The position numbers were made by a program, and so were the translations under genes. From the NCBI GenBank assembly GCA_020636255.1, contig JACJYE010000014.1, positions 62,001-126,000 of the forward strand: DNA of 64,000 nt. Direction: 5' to 3'. The first letter of the stretch is position 1. Each line of letters opens with the position of its first letter. This stretch comes from Lewinellaceae bacterium (GTDB lineage Bacteria > Bacteroidota > Bacteroidia > Chitinophagales > Saprospiraceae). Below, in pieces: positions 33,727 to 42,444 of the stretch. The notes under the pieces are model-generated. The model searched no databases, was not told the DNA's origin, and was given only the letters and a program-made list of their open reading frames with translations.

Positions 33727-35433
33727 ATGTATTTCAATTCAAAAGGACAGGAACAGAACACGTACGATGCCATCGTCATCGGCTCCGGCATCAGCGGGGG
33801 CTGGGCTGCCAAGGAGCTCTGTGAGAAAGGGCTCAAAACCCTGGTGCTGGAGCGCGGCCGCATGGTCAAACACGGCGATTATCCCACTGCTATGACAGAG
33901 CCCTGGGAATTCAAGTACCGCGATGCAGTACCGGCCGAAGAGCTAAAAGACTACGAAAAGCAAAACCGAACGGGGTACACCATCCGCGAATCGTCCAAAC
34001 ACTGGTTCGTGAAAGATACCGAACACCCGTATACGGAAGTAAAGCGGTTCGACTGGATGCGGGGCTACCACGTAGGGGGGCGCTCGCTGATGTGGGGGCG
34101 CCACTCATACCGCTGGAGCGACCTCGACTTCGAGGCCAATGCCCGCGACGGTTTCGGCGTCGACTGGCCCGTCCGCTATAAAGACCTCGAAACCTGGTAT
34201 GACTACGTCGAACAATTTGCCGGCATCCAGGGCCAGGCCGAAGGCCTGCCGCACCTGCCCGATGGTAAGTTCCAGACGCCCATGGCCCTCAACTGCGTGG
34301 AAGAACACCTGCGCACCAGCATCAAAGACCATTTCGGCTGGACGCTGACCATCGGCCGCACGGCCAACCTTACGCAGAGCATCAACGGCCGGGGGCCCTG
34401 CCAGTACCGCAACCGCTGCATCCGCGGCTGCCCTTATGGCGCATACTTCAGTAGCAATGCCGCTACCCTGCCGGCAGCAGAGGCAACGGGCAATATGACC
34501 CTGCGCCCCTACTCCATCGTGCACTCCATCATCTACGACCCCGCCAAGAAAAAAGCTACAGGCGTACGCGTGATGGATGCCGAGACCGGCGAAAGTATGG
34601 AATTCTACAGCCGTATCATCTTCTGCTGTGCCTCCGCCCTGGGCACCACGCTCATCCTGATGAATTCAGCCAATGAACAGTACCCCGACGGCCTGGGCAG
34701 CAGCAGCGGCGAGCTCGGCCACAACCTGATGGACCACCACTTCCGCTGTGGCGCCAAAGGCATCCACGAAGGTTTTGCCGACCGCTACTACAGCGGCCGA
34801 CGGCCGACGGGCTTCTATATCCCTCGCTTCCGCAACATCGACAGCAGCAATGAGCGCAAGGACTACCTGCGCGGCTTCGGCTATCAGGGCGCGGGCAGCC
34901 GGGAAGACTGGACAGCCGGCGTCAAGGAATTGAATATGGGCCTGGGGGCCGACTTCAAATCCAAACTCATCGTGCCCGGCCCATGGCAGGTAGGTATGAC
35001 CGCCTTCGGCGAATGCCTGCCCTACCATGAAAATAAGGTAATGGTGAATAAAGACGTGCTGGACAAATACGGCATGCCGACGCTGACCATCGACTGCGAG
35101 TTCAAGGAAAACGAAATGGCCATGCGCAAGGATATGATGGAATCGGCAGCCGATATGCTGGAAGCCGCTGGTTTTAAAGATGTGGAAACGTACGACAACA
35201 ACTCATGGCCTGGCCTGGGTATCCACGAAATGGGTACCGCCCGCATGGGGCGCGACCCCAGAACGTCGGTGCTCAACAGTTGGAACCAGGTATGGGACGC
35301 CCCCAACGTTTTCGTTACCGATGGCGCCTGTATGACATCGGCCGCCAACCAGAACCCATCCCTCACCTATATGGCCCTGACGGCCCGCGCCGCCAGTTAT
35401 GCCGTAGAGGAAATGAAAAAAATGAATCTCTAA
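33727..35433 (+). CDS. GMC-family FAD-dependent oxidoreductase (dehydrogenase)
   Basis: 568 residues from ATG 33727; an in-frame start at 33667 is rejected because the N-terminal FAD fold begins soon after the internal ATG. The dinucleotide motif is GSGISGG (about residues 19-25). A C-terminal His/Asn catalytic region reads IHEMGTARMGRDPRTS and SAANQNPSLTYMAL. These enzymes oxidise alcohols or sugars. It is followed after 55 bases by a gluconate-2-dehydrogenase subunit-3-like gene, so together they probably form a membrane-associated periplasmic dehydrogenase feeding electrons to a cytochrome encoded elsewhere. Substrate unknown. Confidence 0.9.
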   Translation: MYFNSKGQEQNTYDAIVIGSGISGGWAAKELCEKGLKTLVLERGRMVKHGDYPTAMTEPWEFKYRDAVPAEELKDYEKQNRTGYTIRESSKHWFVKDTEHPYTEVKRFDWMRGYHVGGRSLMWGRHSYRWSDLDFEANARDGFGVDWPVRYKDLETWYDYVEQFAGIQGQAEGLPHLPDGKFQTPMALNCVEEHLRTSIKDHFGWTLTIGRTANLTQSINGRGPCQYRNRCIRGCPYGAYFSSNAATLPAAEATGNMTLRPYSIVHSIIYDPAKKKATGVRVMDAETGESMEFYSRIIFCCASALGTTLILMNSANEQYPDGLGSSSGELGHNLMDHHFRCGAKGIHEGFADRYYSGRRPTGFYIPRFRNIDSSNERKDYLRGFGYQGAGSREDWTAGVKELNMGLGADFKSKLIVPGPWQVGMTAFGECLPYHENKVMVNKDVLDKYGMPTLTIDCEFKENEMAMRKDMMESAADMLEAAGFKDVETYDNNSWPGLGIHEMGTARMGRDPRTSVLNSWNQVWDAPNVFVTDGACMTSAANQNPSLTYMALTARAASYAVEEMKKMNL

Positions 35434-35488
35434 AAACACCTGGCAGCGGCGTCAACGGGCGCTGCTGCCAACTGCCAACCGTAAAAAC

Positions 35489-36082
35489 ATGGATCGTAGA
35501 GAAGCAATAAAAAGAACGGCCCTGCTAACTGGTTTTGCCCTTTCGGGCTCCGTTATCAGCGCCGTAATGCAAGGCTGCCAGCCGGAAAACAAAGTGAATC
35601 TGGCCGACTGGACACCCAATTTTTTCACAAAAGAGGACGGCCTTGACATGGCCGAAATGGCCGAGTGCATCCTGCCCCGCACCGATACGCCGGGCGCACT
35701 GGATGTATACACCCACGAATTCGTCGACCAGATAGCCCAGGTTTGCATGCTGCCCGAAGACCAGCAAAGGTTCCGCGAAGGTTTTGCCAAGCTACAGGCC
35801 GACTGCCAGCAGGCAAACGGAAAACCCTTCCGGGAATGTAGCGCGGAGCAGCAGCTGGCCTTACTCAACGCACAGGACAAAGCCGCCGTTGATCTTGCCC
35901 AGGCAAACCCGAACCTGAAGCCGGAAGAATTCCCTTTCTTTCTGACGTTCAAACAACTGGTGTTGCTGGGTTATTTTACCTCTGAAAAAATAGGCACCGA
36001 AGTGCTCGCCTACCTGCCTGTTCCCGGCAGGTATGAGCCTTGTATGCCGTATACGGAAGGAACGCCCATTTGGGCGCTGTAG
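35489..36082 (+). CDS. Gluconate 2-dehydrogenase subunit 3-like protein
   Basis: 197 residues. The N-terminus (MDRREAIKRTALLTGFALSG ... GCQ) has a twin-Arg-like and lipobox-like signal. The body has the family features: acidic start motif (FTKEDGLDMAEMAECILPRT), YTHEFVDQI and a C-terminal FKQLVLLGYFTSEKIGTEVL. Subunit 3 proteins help assemble and localise the FAD subunit. It pairs with the GMC gene 55 bases upstream. It is followed by a 188-bp foldback element. Confidence 0.85.
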   Translation: MDRREAIKRTALLTGFALSGSVISAVMQGCQPENKVNLADWTPNFFTKEDGLDMAEMAECILPRTDTPGALDVYTHEFVDQIAQVCMLPEDQQRFREGFAKLQADCQQANGKPFRECSAEQQLALLNAQDKAAVDLAQANPNLKPEEFPFFLTFKQLVLLGYFTSEKIGTEVLAYLPVPGRYEPCMPYTEGTPIWAL

Positions 36083-36132
36083 CTAAGCTAAACATCGAGC
36101 TGCCATCCCCTTTAGCGTTTGGAGGGGGGGCC

Positions 36133-36320
36133 GCTTATTTTAGTTTCACAGTAACTATTCAGCATCATGGTAATTTACGCCCTGAAGCAAAATTTTGTAA
36201 TCCACCCTTCCCCTTTCAAGGGGAATGAGAAGGGGTTAGACAATAAAAAATCCTACAAAATTTTGCTTCAGGAGCATTTTAGGCCGCATGCTGAATGTTA
36301 CGTTTCACATTAAAATAAGC
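36133..36320. mobile_element. MITE-like 188-bp foldback element
   Basis: Outer ends GCTTATTTTA (36133-36142) and its complement (36311-36320), a second pair around ATTCAGCAT/ATGCTGAA, a perfect 19-bp inner pair 36181-36199 with 36254-36272, and a central CCCC-TTTCAA-GGGG hairpin near 36211-36224 nest concentrically. No ORF or transposase is inside. This is the layout of a small non-autonomous mobile or foldback element. It lies between convergent genes. I see no clear target-site duplication. Confidence 0.6.
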
Positions 36321-36335
36321 ATCCGCCAGGGGGAG

Positions 36336-39026
36336 CTAGCCCTTCATGTTATACCGAAAAACATATTGCCCTGAGCCCACTTCCACCACAACATCAGGCC
36401 CCTCCTGCCGGGCGCCGGCGAAACTACTGAGATCCTGTACGCTTGCATCAGGCAGGCGAATGGTGGCCGTAGTATTACAGGGGATGGCCACCTCCAGCTC
36501 GAATGCCCGGCCATCCATTTTCCAGCCCGACGAAACCGGCCCGTACATCGTCTCCAGGCTGGCCCTGGCATAACCCAGCCGCTTGTCGGGCTGCGGCTGG
36601 ATGAGGATGTGCTTGTACCCGGCCTCCCCGATCTCGATGCCCGCCACCACGCTATACATCCAATGGCCGATGGCCCCGTAAGCGTAATGGTTGAAGGAAT
36701 TCATACCCACATCCTGGAAAGAGCTGTCCGGCTTGATGCCATCCCAGCGTTCCCATATCGTGGTGGCGCCCCGCCCGATGGGGTATAACCAGGAAGGGTA
36801 GGTTTCCTGGAGAAGCAGGCTGTAGGCTGTGCTCAGCTGCTGGTTCTGGCTCAACGCAAAGCAGATGTATGGGGTGCCCAAAAACCCCGTAGAGATATGG
36901 TCGCCGCGACGGTGCACATCAGCTGCCAGTCGCTCCGCAGCCTGGACGCGCTGATCTTCGGGCAGCAGCCCAAAGTAAAGCGCTATGGCATAGGCCGTCT
37001 GCGTGTTCGGGCTCAGCCGGCCGGACCCGGTCAGGAATTCCTTTTGAAAGGCCTTCCGGATGTTCTCCCATAGCTCGGCGTACATCTTTTCATCTTCCTT
37101 TTTGCCCAAAACAGCCGCCGTCTTCCGCATAATGTCTGTGGAATAGGCAAAGAAAGCAGTACAAAGGAAATCCTTATCGGTGACTGCCGACTGCCCGTCG
37201 GATGCCGGAGAATTGTAGGAGAGCCAGTCGCCCCAATGCCATTCCCGTGCCCGCCAGACATAATGCTCCGCCCGGCCCTGCATATAATCCACCCAGGCCT
37301 GCATGCTGGGGTATTGTGCTTCGAGCATACTGCGGTCGCCATAGGATTGGTACATGGCCCAGGGTATAATGGTAGAAGCGTCGGCCCAGCCGGTACATCC
37401 CCCTTCGCGCGGCCTTAGCACATGGGGTATGACGTGCGGCACCATACCATCGTCAAACTGGTCGGCGGCAAGGTCCTGCAGCCACTTCCGGAAAAAGGGC
37501 GCCACCTGGTAGTTGAAAGCTGCCGTTGGAGAGAAGACCTGGGCGTCGCCGGTCCACCCGAGGCGCTCATCGCGCTGTGGGCAGTCGGTGGGCACATCCA
37601 GGAAGTTGCCCTTTTGCCCCCATTGAATGTTGTGCTGCAACTGGTTGATGCGGGCATCGGAGCACTCGAAGGACCCCGTCTGTTCCATGGCCGAATGGAT
37701 GACGATACCGGTTACATCATCCAGGTTCAACGCCTTCAGGCCGCTGATGGCCACGTAGCGAAAGCCCATAAAGGTGAAGTGCGGTTCGAACACCGCCTCT
37801 TTATCGTCTCTGAAAATATATTCGATGCGCTGGCCGGCAGCGCGCAGGTTGTCGGTATAGAAATTGCCGTTTTTATCCAGCACCTCCGCATGGCGGATGC
37901 GGACGGTTTGGCCCCGCTGCCCCTTCATCTTCAGGCGCAGCCAGCCCACCATGTTTTGCCCCAGGTCAACAACGGTATCCCCCGCCGGTGTGTATAGCAA
38001 CTGAACGGGCTTTACCTCTTCTATCCGGCCTACGGGCAGCCCCATCTGGGCCACCAGGTTCTGTTTGTTATGAGCTTCGGTACGGACACCCGCCCAAGCG
38101 GCATCACTGTAGGAAGCCAGCGCCCAGCCGTCCAGCTCTTTACGGGCATCGTACACTTCGCCATCGTAGATCTCCGAGCTCAGGATAGGGCCATGGGACG
38201 CTTTCCAGCTTCCATCTGTAGCAATTACCTCCCTGCTGCCGTCTGCGTACTGTACTTCCAGTTGCATCAGCAAGGCCAGCCGGGTGCCGTAGTGGTTGCG
38301 GTTGTCGCCCCAGGCCAGCACCCCGCGGTACCAGCCGTCGCCCAGAGTGGCGCCGATGGCATTGGCGCCCTGCTGCAGCAGGCCGGTGACGTCGTACACC
38401 TGATACTGCAGGCGCTCGTTGTAGCTCGTCCAGCCGGGGGTAAACAGCCAGTCGCCCACCCGCTTCCCATTGATGAATGCCTCATACAGGCCATGGCTGG
38501 TTACGTAGGCCCGGGCGGAAACGGGCTTGCCCTTCAGTTTGAAGTTTTTGCGAAAATACTGTGCCGGATTGCTCCGCGTGATATCATCCGGCAGCTCCGC
38601 TTCTATCCATTGCGCTGCCCAGTCGGCAGGTTTCATCAGGCCCATTTCCCAGTACTGGGCCTCACTCCAGGGAGATTCTCCGCCCTGGTTCGTCCACACC
38701 TTCACACGCCAGTACACGCGCTGACGGGAAGAAAGTGGCGGCCCCTGGTAAACGACATGAATGGATTGTCCGGAGGTTACCTTGCCGGAATCCCAAAGCA
38801 GCTTCCCTCCTTTTTCGAGGGCCTTTAGGCTTCCTGCCGCCTGAATGTGATAGGCCGTTTGCAGCACGTCCTTTTTGTCGGAATCGATGATCCAGCTCAG
38901 CTTCGGGTTGGGGGCGTCAATGCCCACAGGGTTCTGGAAATACTCGCAGCGGAGGTTTTTGGCTTCCTGCCCGTGGAGGTGGGTGAAAATTGCCAAAAAG
39001 AGGAGGAGGAGAAGAAGATATCTCAT
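36336..39026 (-). CDS. Secreted alpha-L-rhamnosidase (GH78)
   Basis: 896 residues with a signal peptide (MRYLLLLLLFLAIFTHLHGQ). The order is an N-terminal Ig-like module (LRCEYFQNPVGIDAPNPKLS), the rhamnosidase N-domain with YVTSHGLYEAFINGKRVGDW, and the (alpha/alpha)6 catalytic domain with DCPQRDERLGWTGDAQ, in which the Asp and Glu are conserved in GH78, and TIWERWDGIKPD. It removes terminal rhamnose from polysaccharides or glycosides. No rhamnose-use genes or SusCD pair surround it. No sorting domain is present, so it is probably periplasmic. Confidence 0.92.
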   Translation of the reverse strand: MRYLLLLLLFLAIFTHLHGQEAKNLRCEYFQNPVGIDAPNPKLSWIIDSDKKDVLQTAYHIQAAGSLKALEKGGKLLWDSGKVTSGQSIHVVYQGPPLSSRQRVYWRVKVWTNQGGESPWSEAQYWEMGLMKPADWAAQWIEAELPDDITRSNPAQYFRKNFKLKGKPVSARAYVTSHGLYEAFINGKRVGDWLFTPGWTSYNERLQYQVYDVTGLLQQGANAIGATLGDGWYRGVLAWGDNRNHYGTRLALLMQLEVQYADGSREVIATDGSWKASHGPILSSEIYDGEVYDARKELDGWALASYSDAAWAGVRTEAHNKQNLVAQMGLPVGRIEEVKPVQLLYTPAGDTVVDLGQNMVGWLRLKMKGQRGQTVRIRHAEVLDKNGNFYTDNLRAAGQRIEYIFRDDKEAVFEPHFTFMGFRYVAISGLKALNLDDVTGIVIHSAMEQTGSFECSDARINQLQHNIQWGQKGNFLDVPTDCPQRDERLGWTGDAQVFSPTAAFNYQVAPFFRKWLQDLAADQFDDGMVPHVIPHVLRPREGGCTGWADASTIIPWAMYQSYGDRSMLEAQYPSMQAWVDYMQGRAEHYVWRAREWHWGDWLSYNSPASDGQSAVTDKDFLCTAFFAYSTDIMRKTAAVLGKKEDEKMYAELWENIRKAFQKEFLTGSGRLSPNTQTAYAIALYFGLLPEDQRVQAAERLAADVHRRGDHISTGFLGTPYICFALSQNQQLSTAYSLLLQETYPSWLYPIGRGATTIWERWDGIKPDSSFQDVGMNSFNHYAYGAIGHWMYSVVAGIEIGEAGYKHILIQPQPDKRLGYARASLETMYGPVSSGWKMDGRAFELEVAIPCNTTATIRLPDASVQDLSSFAGARQEGPDVVVEVGSGQYVFRYNMKG

Positions 39027-39049
39027 TTCTTTGATTGACTTTTTTTGCT

Positions 39050-39697
39050 CTAACGGGCTCTATTCGCAAAGATTTTATCTGGAAATTTAGTGGACTCAAC
39101 CAGCCTGTCCTTTACCTGCTGGAAAGATACTTTCCTTTTCAAAATCGGCTTCTCGATCAAAAAATCAATATCCTCGAACCAAGCTATTCCTTTCAGCGGA
39201 ATAAGGAGGTTGGAATTGGGATATTTCAATGTATACGCCTGAAGCATTTCATTCAGTGGAAGATGCTCCAGAAGAAAATAAAGATCGTAAAAATCCTTTT
39301 GACGATTACCACTATGAGCGATAGCATTTAATTTCATGGCTCCAATATCTTCCAATGAAGCCAAAGCCACGCTCTCCTCTTGAAGCAGGGGCTTAACTAA
39401 AGAATAAGCATGAGTGAGAAAATCTGTTTTAATTCCTCTGATAAAGCCTTTTAATGTATTTGTAGCGACGTAATCGGCAGAAAACCCATGCTGCATTATC
39501 AGGTGATCTTCAAGCGCGGAATTGTCGAAAGTTTTTTGCGAAAACAAGCCTAGGTCAACAGATAATCGGTGGCCGATTTGCAAAGCAAAGGCAGTCCCCC
39601 CAACCAAAAAAAAATCAGTAAGAACCGGATCAGCCTGTAATTGAAGTAAAAACTCAAAAGTTTCAGGAAGGATTACTGCTTCGTCGTGGTAGATCAT
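39050..39697 (-). CDS. AbiEii-like nucleotidyltransferase toxin, with a substituted active-site motif
   Basis: 215 residues. The core motif FFLVGGTAFALQIGHRLSVD (about 29-48) is the AbiEii/AbiGii nucleotidyltransferase signature, but the following residues read L49-G50 where the family normally has L-D (hR-S-D-l-D). Position 50 is Gly (codon GGC), so one of the two metal-binding aspartates is missing. The later AMKLNAIAHSGNRQKDFYDL is normal for the family. The start ATG at 39697 overlaps the upstream gene by 35 bases, as in toxin-antitoxin operons. Lower GC than neighbours suggests acquisition. Confidence 0.8.
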   Translation of the reverse strand: MIYHDEAVILPETFEFLLQLQADPVLTDFFLVGGTAFALQIGHRLSVDLGLFSQKTFDNSALEDHLIMQHGFSADYVATNTLKGFIRGIKTDFLTHAYSLVKPLLQEESVALASLEDIGAMKLNAIAHSGNRQKDFYDLYFLLEHLPLNEMLQAYTLKYPNSNLLIPLKGIAWFEDIDFLIEKPILKRKVSFQQVKDRLVESTKFPDKIFANRAR

Positions 39698-39941
39698 AGA
39701 TTAAAGGTGAGTTGAGGTATAGGCGGGCAAAGTTTTTGTGTTTGGGGTCCAGCCTTGTACTTTTCTCTACTACTTTCAATATTTCTTCTTTCCCGTAGAA
39801 ACGCAGGATTTCCCCCCATTCTTCTGGATTCCCACGTTCGACGACCCGCTCGATGACCACGGTAGCCAAGCGAGCAAAGTCGATTTCCTCCCACCTGTAT
39901 TCCCAAAACAAATGTGGCCTGATATCTGGAGTTGCCTTCAT
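39663..39941 (-). CDS. Putative antitoxin partner of the AbiE-like toxin
   Basis: 92 residues. The pattern PHLFWEYRWEEIDFARLATV, then IERVVERGNPEEWGEIL and RLDPKHKNFARLYL matches small antitoxin-like proteins (DUF6922-like) often found directly before AbiEii-type genes. It overlaps the toxin gene by 35 bases, so the two are translationally coupled. It may neutralise the toxin or repress the operon. AT-rich compared with flanking proA and rhamnosidase genes. Confidence 0.7.
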   Translation of the reverse strand: MKATPDIRPHLFWEYRWEEIDFARLATVVIERVVERGNPEEWGEILRFYGKEEILKVVEKSTRLDPKHKNFARLYLNSPLIYDLPRRSSNPS

Positions 39942-40084
39942 ATCCCAATTTACAAATATTCCAAATGATTAGGGGCCGGAGAAAAATAACTCCATCCTTC
40001 TTCTCCCGCCCGCCAAACTATCCCGCCCCTTGCTTTTCCCCCTTGCTTTCCCTATTTTGCCCGTTTCGTTTAAATATTTCACCC

Positions 40085-41365
40085 ATGGCATCCACGACTA
40101 CTGAAAGCCTGCAGGCCTCCATTCTTGAAAACCTGGAAAGATCGCGGGCTTCCAGCCGCCGCCTCGTCCGCCTCAGCGATGCGGACATCACCTCCATCCT
40201 CAACCAACTGGCCGATCTGGCGATAGAAAATACGGCTACATTGCTGGCGGAAAACCAGAAAGACCTGGCCCGCATGGATGCCGCCGACCCAAAGTACGAC
40301 CGCCTGCTGCTCAACGAAAAGCGCCTGGCCGGCATCGCCGCCGACCTGCGCAAGGTGGCCGGCCTGCCGTCGCCGCTCAACCATATCCTCGAGGCACGCA
40401 CGCTGCCCAACGGCCTGCAACTTTCCAAAGTGACGGTGCCCATGGGCGTTATCGGCATCATCTTCGAATCACGCCCCAACGTCACCTTCGACGTATTCGC
40501 CCTATGCCTCAAATCGGGCAACGCCTCCGTGCTAAAGGGCAGCCGCGATGCCCATTACTCCAACCTGGCCATCCTGAGCCTGATCAGCCAGGTGCTGAGG
40601 CCCTACCAACTGGAAGACGCTTGTTACCTGGCGCCCAGCGAGCGGGAAGCCCTGCCCCACATTCTCAACGCTGTGGGTTATATCGACGTGGCCATCCCCC
40701 GTGGTAGCCAGGGGCTGATCGACTTCGTACGGCAAAACGCCAAAATACCGGTCATCGAGACCGGCGCCGGCATCGTGCACACTTATTTCGACGAAAGCGG
40801 GAACCAGGAAAAGGGCAAGGCCATCATCGAAAATGCCAAGTCCCGCCGCGTCAGCGTATGCAACGCGCTGGACTGCCTGATCATCCACCGAAACCGCCTG
40901 GGCGATCTGCCGCCCCTCATGAAAAACCTGGGCGAATTGTTTCAATGCGAGGTTTTCGCCGACGAAGCTGCCTTTGACACCCTGCAGGGGCATTACCCCG
41001 GCAGCCTGCTCCACCCCGCTACCGAAGATTCTTTCGGCACAGAGTTCCTTTCCATGAAAATGGCCATCAAAACCGTCGATGGGCTCGACGAAGCACTGGA
41101 GCACATCGCACGCTATAGCTCCAAACACAGCGAGGCCATCATCGCCGAAGATGCAGCAGTGGTGGAAGCCTTCCTGAAAAACGTGGACGCCGCCGTCGTT
41201 TACGCCAACACCTCAACCGCCTTCACCGACGGCGCACAGTTCGGCATGGGCGCCGAGATCGGCATCAGCACCCAGAAGCTGCATGCCCGCGGCCCCATGG
41301 CGCTGCGGGAACTGACGAGCTATAAGTGGATCGTGAGAGGGGATGGGCAGGTAAGGGGGAGCTGA
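40085..41365 (+). CDS. proA: Glutamate-5-semialdehyde dehydrogenase (gamma-glutamyl phosphate reductase)
   Basis: 426 residues from ATG 40085, where the ProA N-terminus begins; an earlier in-frame start at 39932 adds 51 residues of non-homologous Pro/Phe-rich sequence and is rejected. The aldehyde-dehydrogenase fold has PMGVIGIIFESRPNVTFDVF, the catalytic Cys in SRRVSVCNALDCLI and the ending FGMGAEIGISTQKLHARGPM. It reduces glutamyl-5-phosphate using NADPH, the second step of proline synthesis; proB is 14 kb away (25151-26227). A TATTTTGCC sequence about 35 bases upstream resembles a -7 element. Confidence 0.95.
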   Translation: MASTTTESLQASILENLERSRASSRRLVRLSDADITSILNQLADLAIENTATLLAENQKDLARMDAADPKYDRLLLNEKRLAGIAADLRKVAGLPSPLNHILEARTLPNGLQLSKVTVPMGVIGIIFESRPNVTFDVFALCLKSGNASVLKGSRDAHYSNLAILSLISQVLRPYQLEDACYLAPSEREALPHILNAVGYIDVAIPRGSQGLIDFVRQNAKIPVIETGAGIVHTYFDESGNQEKGKAIIENAKSRRVSVCNALDCLIIHRNRLGDLPPLMKNLGELFQCEVFADEAAFDTLQGHYPGSLLHPATEDSFGTEFLSMKMAIKTVDGLDEALEHIARYSSKHSEAIIAEDAAVVEAFLKNVDAAVVYANTSTAFTDGAQFGMGAEIGISTQKLHARGPMALRELTSYKWIVRGDGQVRGS

Positions 41366-41452
41366 AACCAGCATGTAGAACGAAGACTACGCCTTACCCA
41401 TTCCGGTAGTCCTGCAATCCTGCTATTCCTGGTACACCGCCACGAAAAGCAA

Positions 41453-41485
41453 CAGGCGTAGCCGGGGAATCCCCAACTACGCCTG
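41453..41485. terminator. Two-part hairpin between proA and atpG
   Basis: Outer stem CAGGCGTAG (41453-41461) with CTACGCCTG (41477-41485) and inner GGGG (41464-41467) with CCCC (41471-41474). It lies between convergent proA (+) and atpG (-) and can serve both, though it lacks a T-run. Confidence 0.65.
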
Positions 41486-41547
41486 CTCAAAGAGATATCG
41501 TTGATATGGTTTCTTAAAAAGTAGCTGCCCGCTCTACGGGCCTTTCC

Positions 41548-42438
41548 TTATCCATTTTCCAGGGCCGCGGCGCCACCGACGATCTCGAGGATCTCCTTGG
41601 TGATGGCTTCCTGGCGGGCCTTGTTGTAGGTAATACGCAGGTCGCGCAGTAGCTCGTCGGCGTTTTCGGAGGCTTTGTCCATGGCTGTCATCCGGGCGCC
41701 GTGTTCGGAAGCGTGCGTATCGAGCAGGAACTTCTGGAACTGCGTCTGCAGAATGGTCGGCACGAGGTAGTCCAGCAGTTTTTCCATACTCGGTTCGAAG
41801 ATGTAATCCGCCACGTGTTTGTTGCCTTCTTCCTTTTCGATCTTGGCTACCGGCAGGAACTGCTCGATGATCGTAAACTGCGTAGCGGCGTTCTTGAACT
41901 TGCCATAAGCGACATCGATGGCATCGAACTGCTTGTTTTCGAAGGCCGACAGCAACATCTTGGCCACCTGGCTGACATTATCGAAGCTCAGGTCGTTGAA
42001 CAGCTCGAGGTGGTCCAGGTTGAAGATCGCGTTGGTGTAGCGCTTGCGGAAGAAATCATAACCTTTCTTGCCGATGAAGAGCAGTGTAAGGTTGCCGCTG
42101 GCATACACATCGGCGTACTTCTCTTCTATCGTAGCTATGGCAGCCTTGCACACATTAGAATTGAAAGCGCCGCACAAACCGCGGTTGGAGGTGACCACCA
42201 CTATGCAGGCGTTCTGCACCTCGCGCACACTGCCGAAAGCCGTCTGGGCTTCGCCTTCCAGGTTCGACAGGATGTTGCTCAACATCTTATTGAGGCGGTC
42301 AGCGTATGGGCGCATCTGCAGGATGGCGTCCTGGGCGCGGCGCAGCTTGGCAGCCGACACCATTTTCATCGCTTTGGTGATCTGCTGCGTATTCTGTACC
42401 GACCGGATGCGTTCGCGTACCTCTTTTAAATTTGCCAT
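41548..42438 (-). CDS. atpG: ATP synthase F1 gamma subunit
   Basis: 296 residues. The N-terminal coiled helix starts MANLKEVRERIRSVQNTQQI and contains KAMKMVSAAKLRRAQ; the C-terminus has GARMTAMDKASENADELL and ends with the conserved YNKARQEAITKEILEIVGGA. It is the rotating shaft of F1Fo ATP synthase. It is the last gene of the operon, starting 6 bases after atpA. atpD and atpC do not follow. Confidence 0.96.
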   Translation of the reverse strand: MANLKEVRERIRSVQNTQQITKAMKMVSAAKLRRAQDAILQMRPYADRLNKMLSNILSNLEGEAQTAFGSVREVQNACIVVVTSNRGLCGAFNSNVCKAAIATIEEKYADVYASGNLTLLFIGKKGYDFFRKRYTNAIFNLDHLELFNDLSFDNVSQVAKMLLSAFENKQFDAIDVAYGKFKNAATQFTIIEQFLPVAKIEKEEGNKHVADYIFEPSMEKLLDYLVPTILQTQFQKFLLDTHASEHGARMTAMDKASENADELLRDLRITYNKARQEAITKEILEIVGGAAALENG

Positions 42439-42444
42439 CGATTG

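Noticed and set aside
39932..40084. N-terminal extension of proA
   Set aside because: The 51 extra residues are unlike ProA and include a likely -7 promoter element (TATTTTGC); the conserved part begins after ATG 40085.
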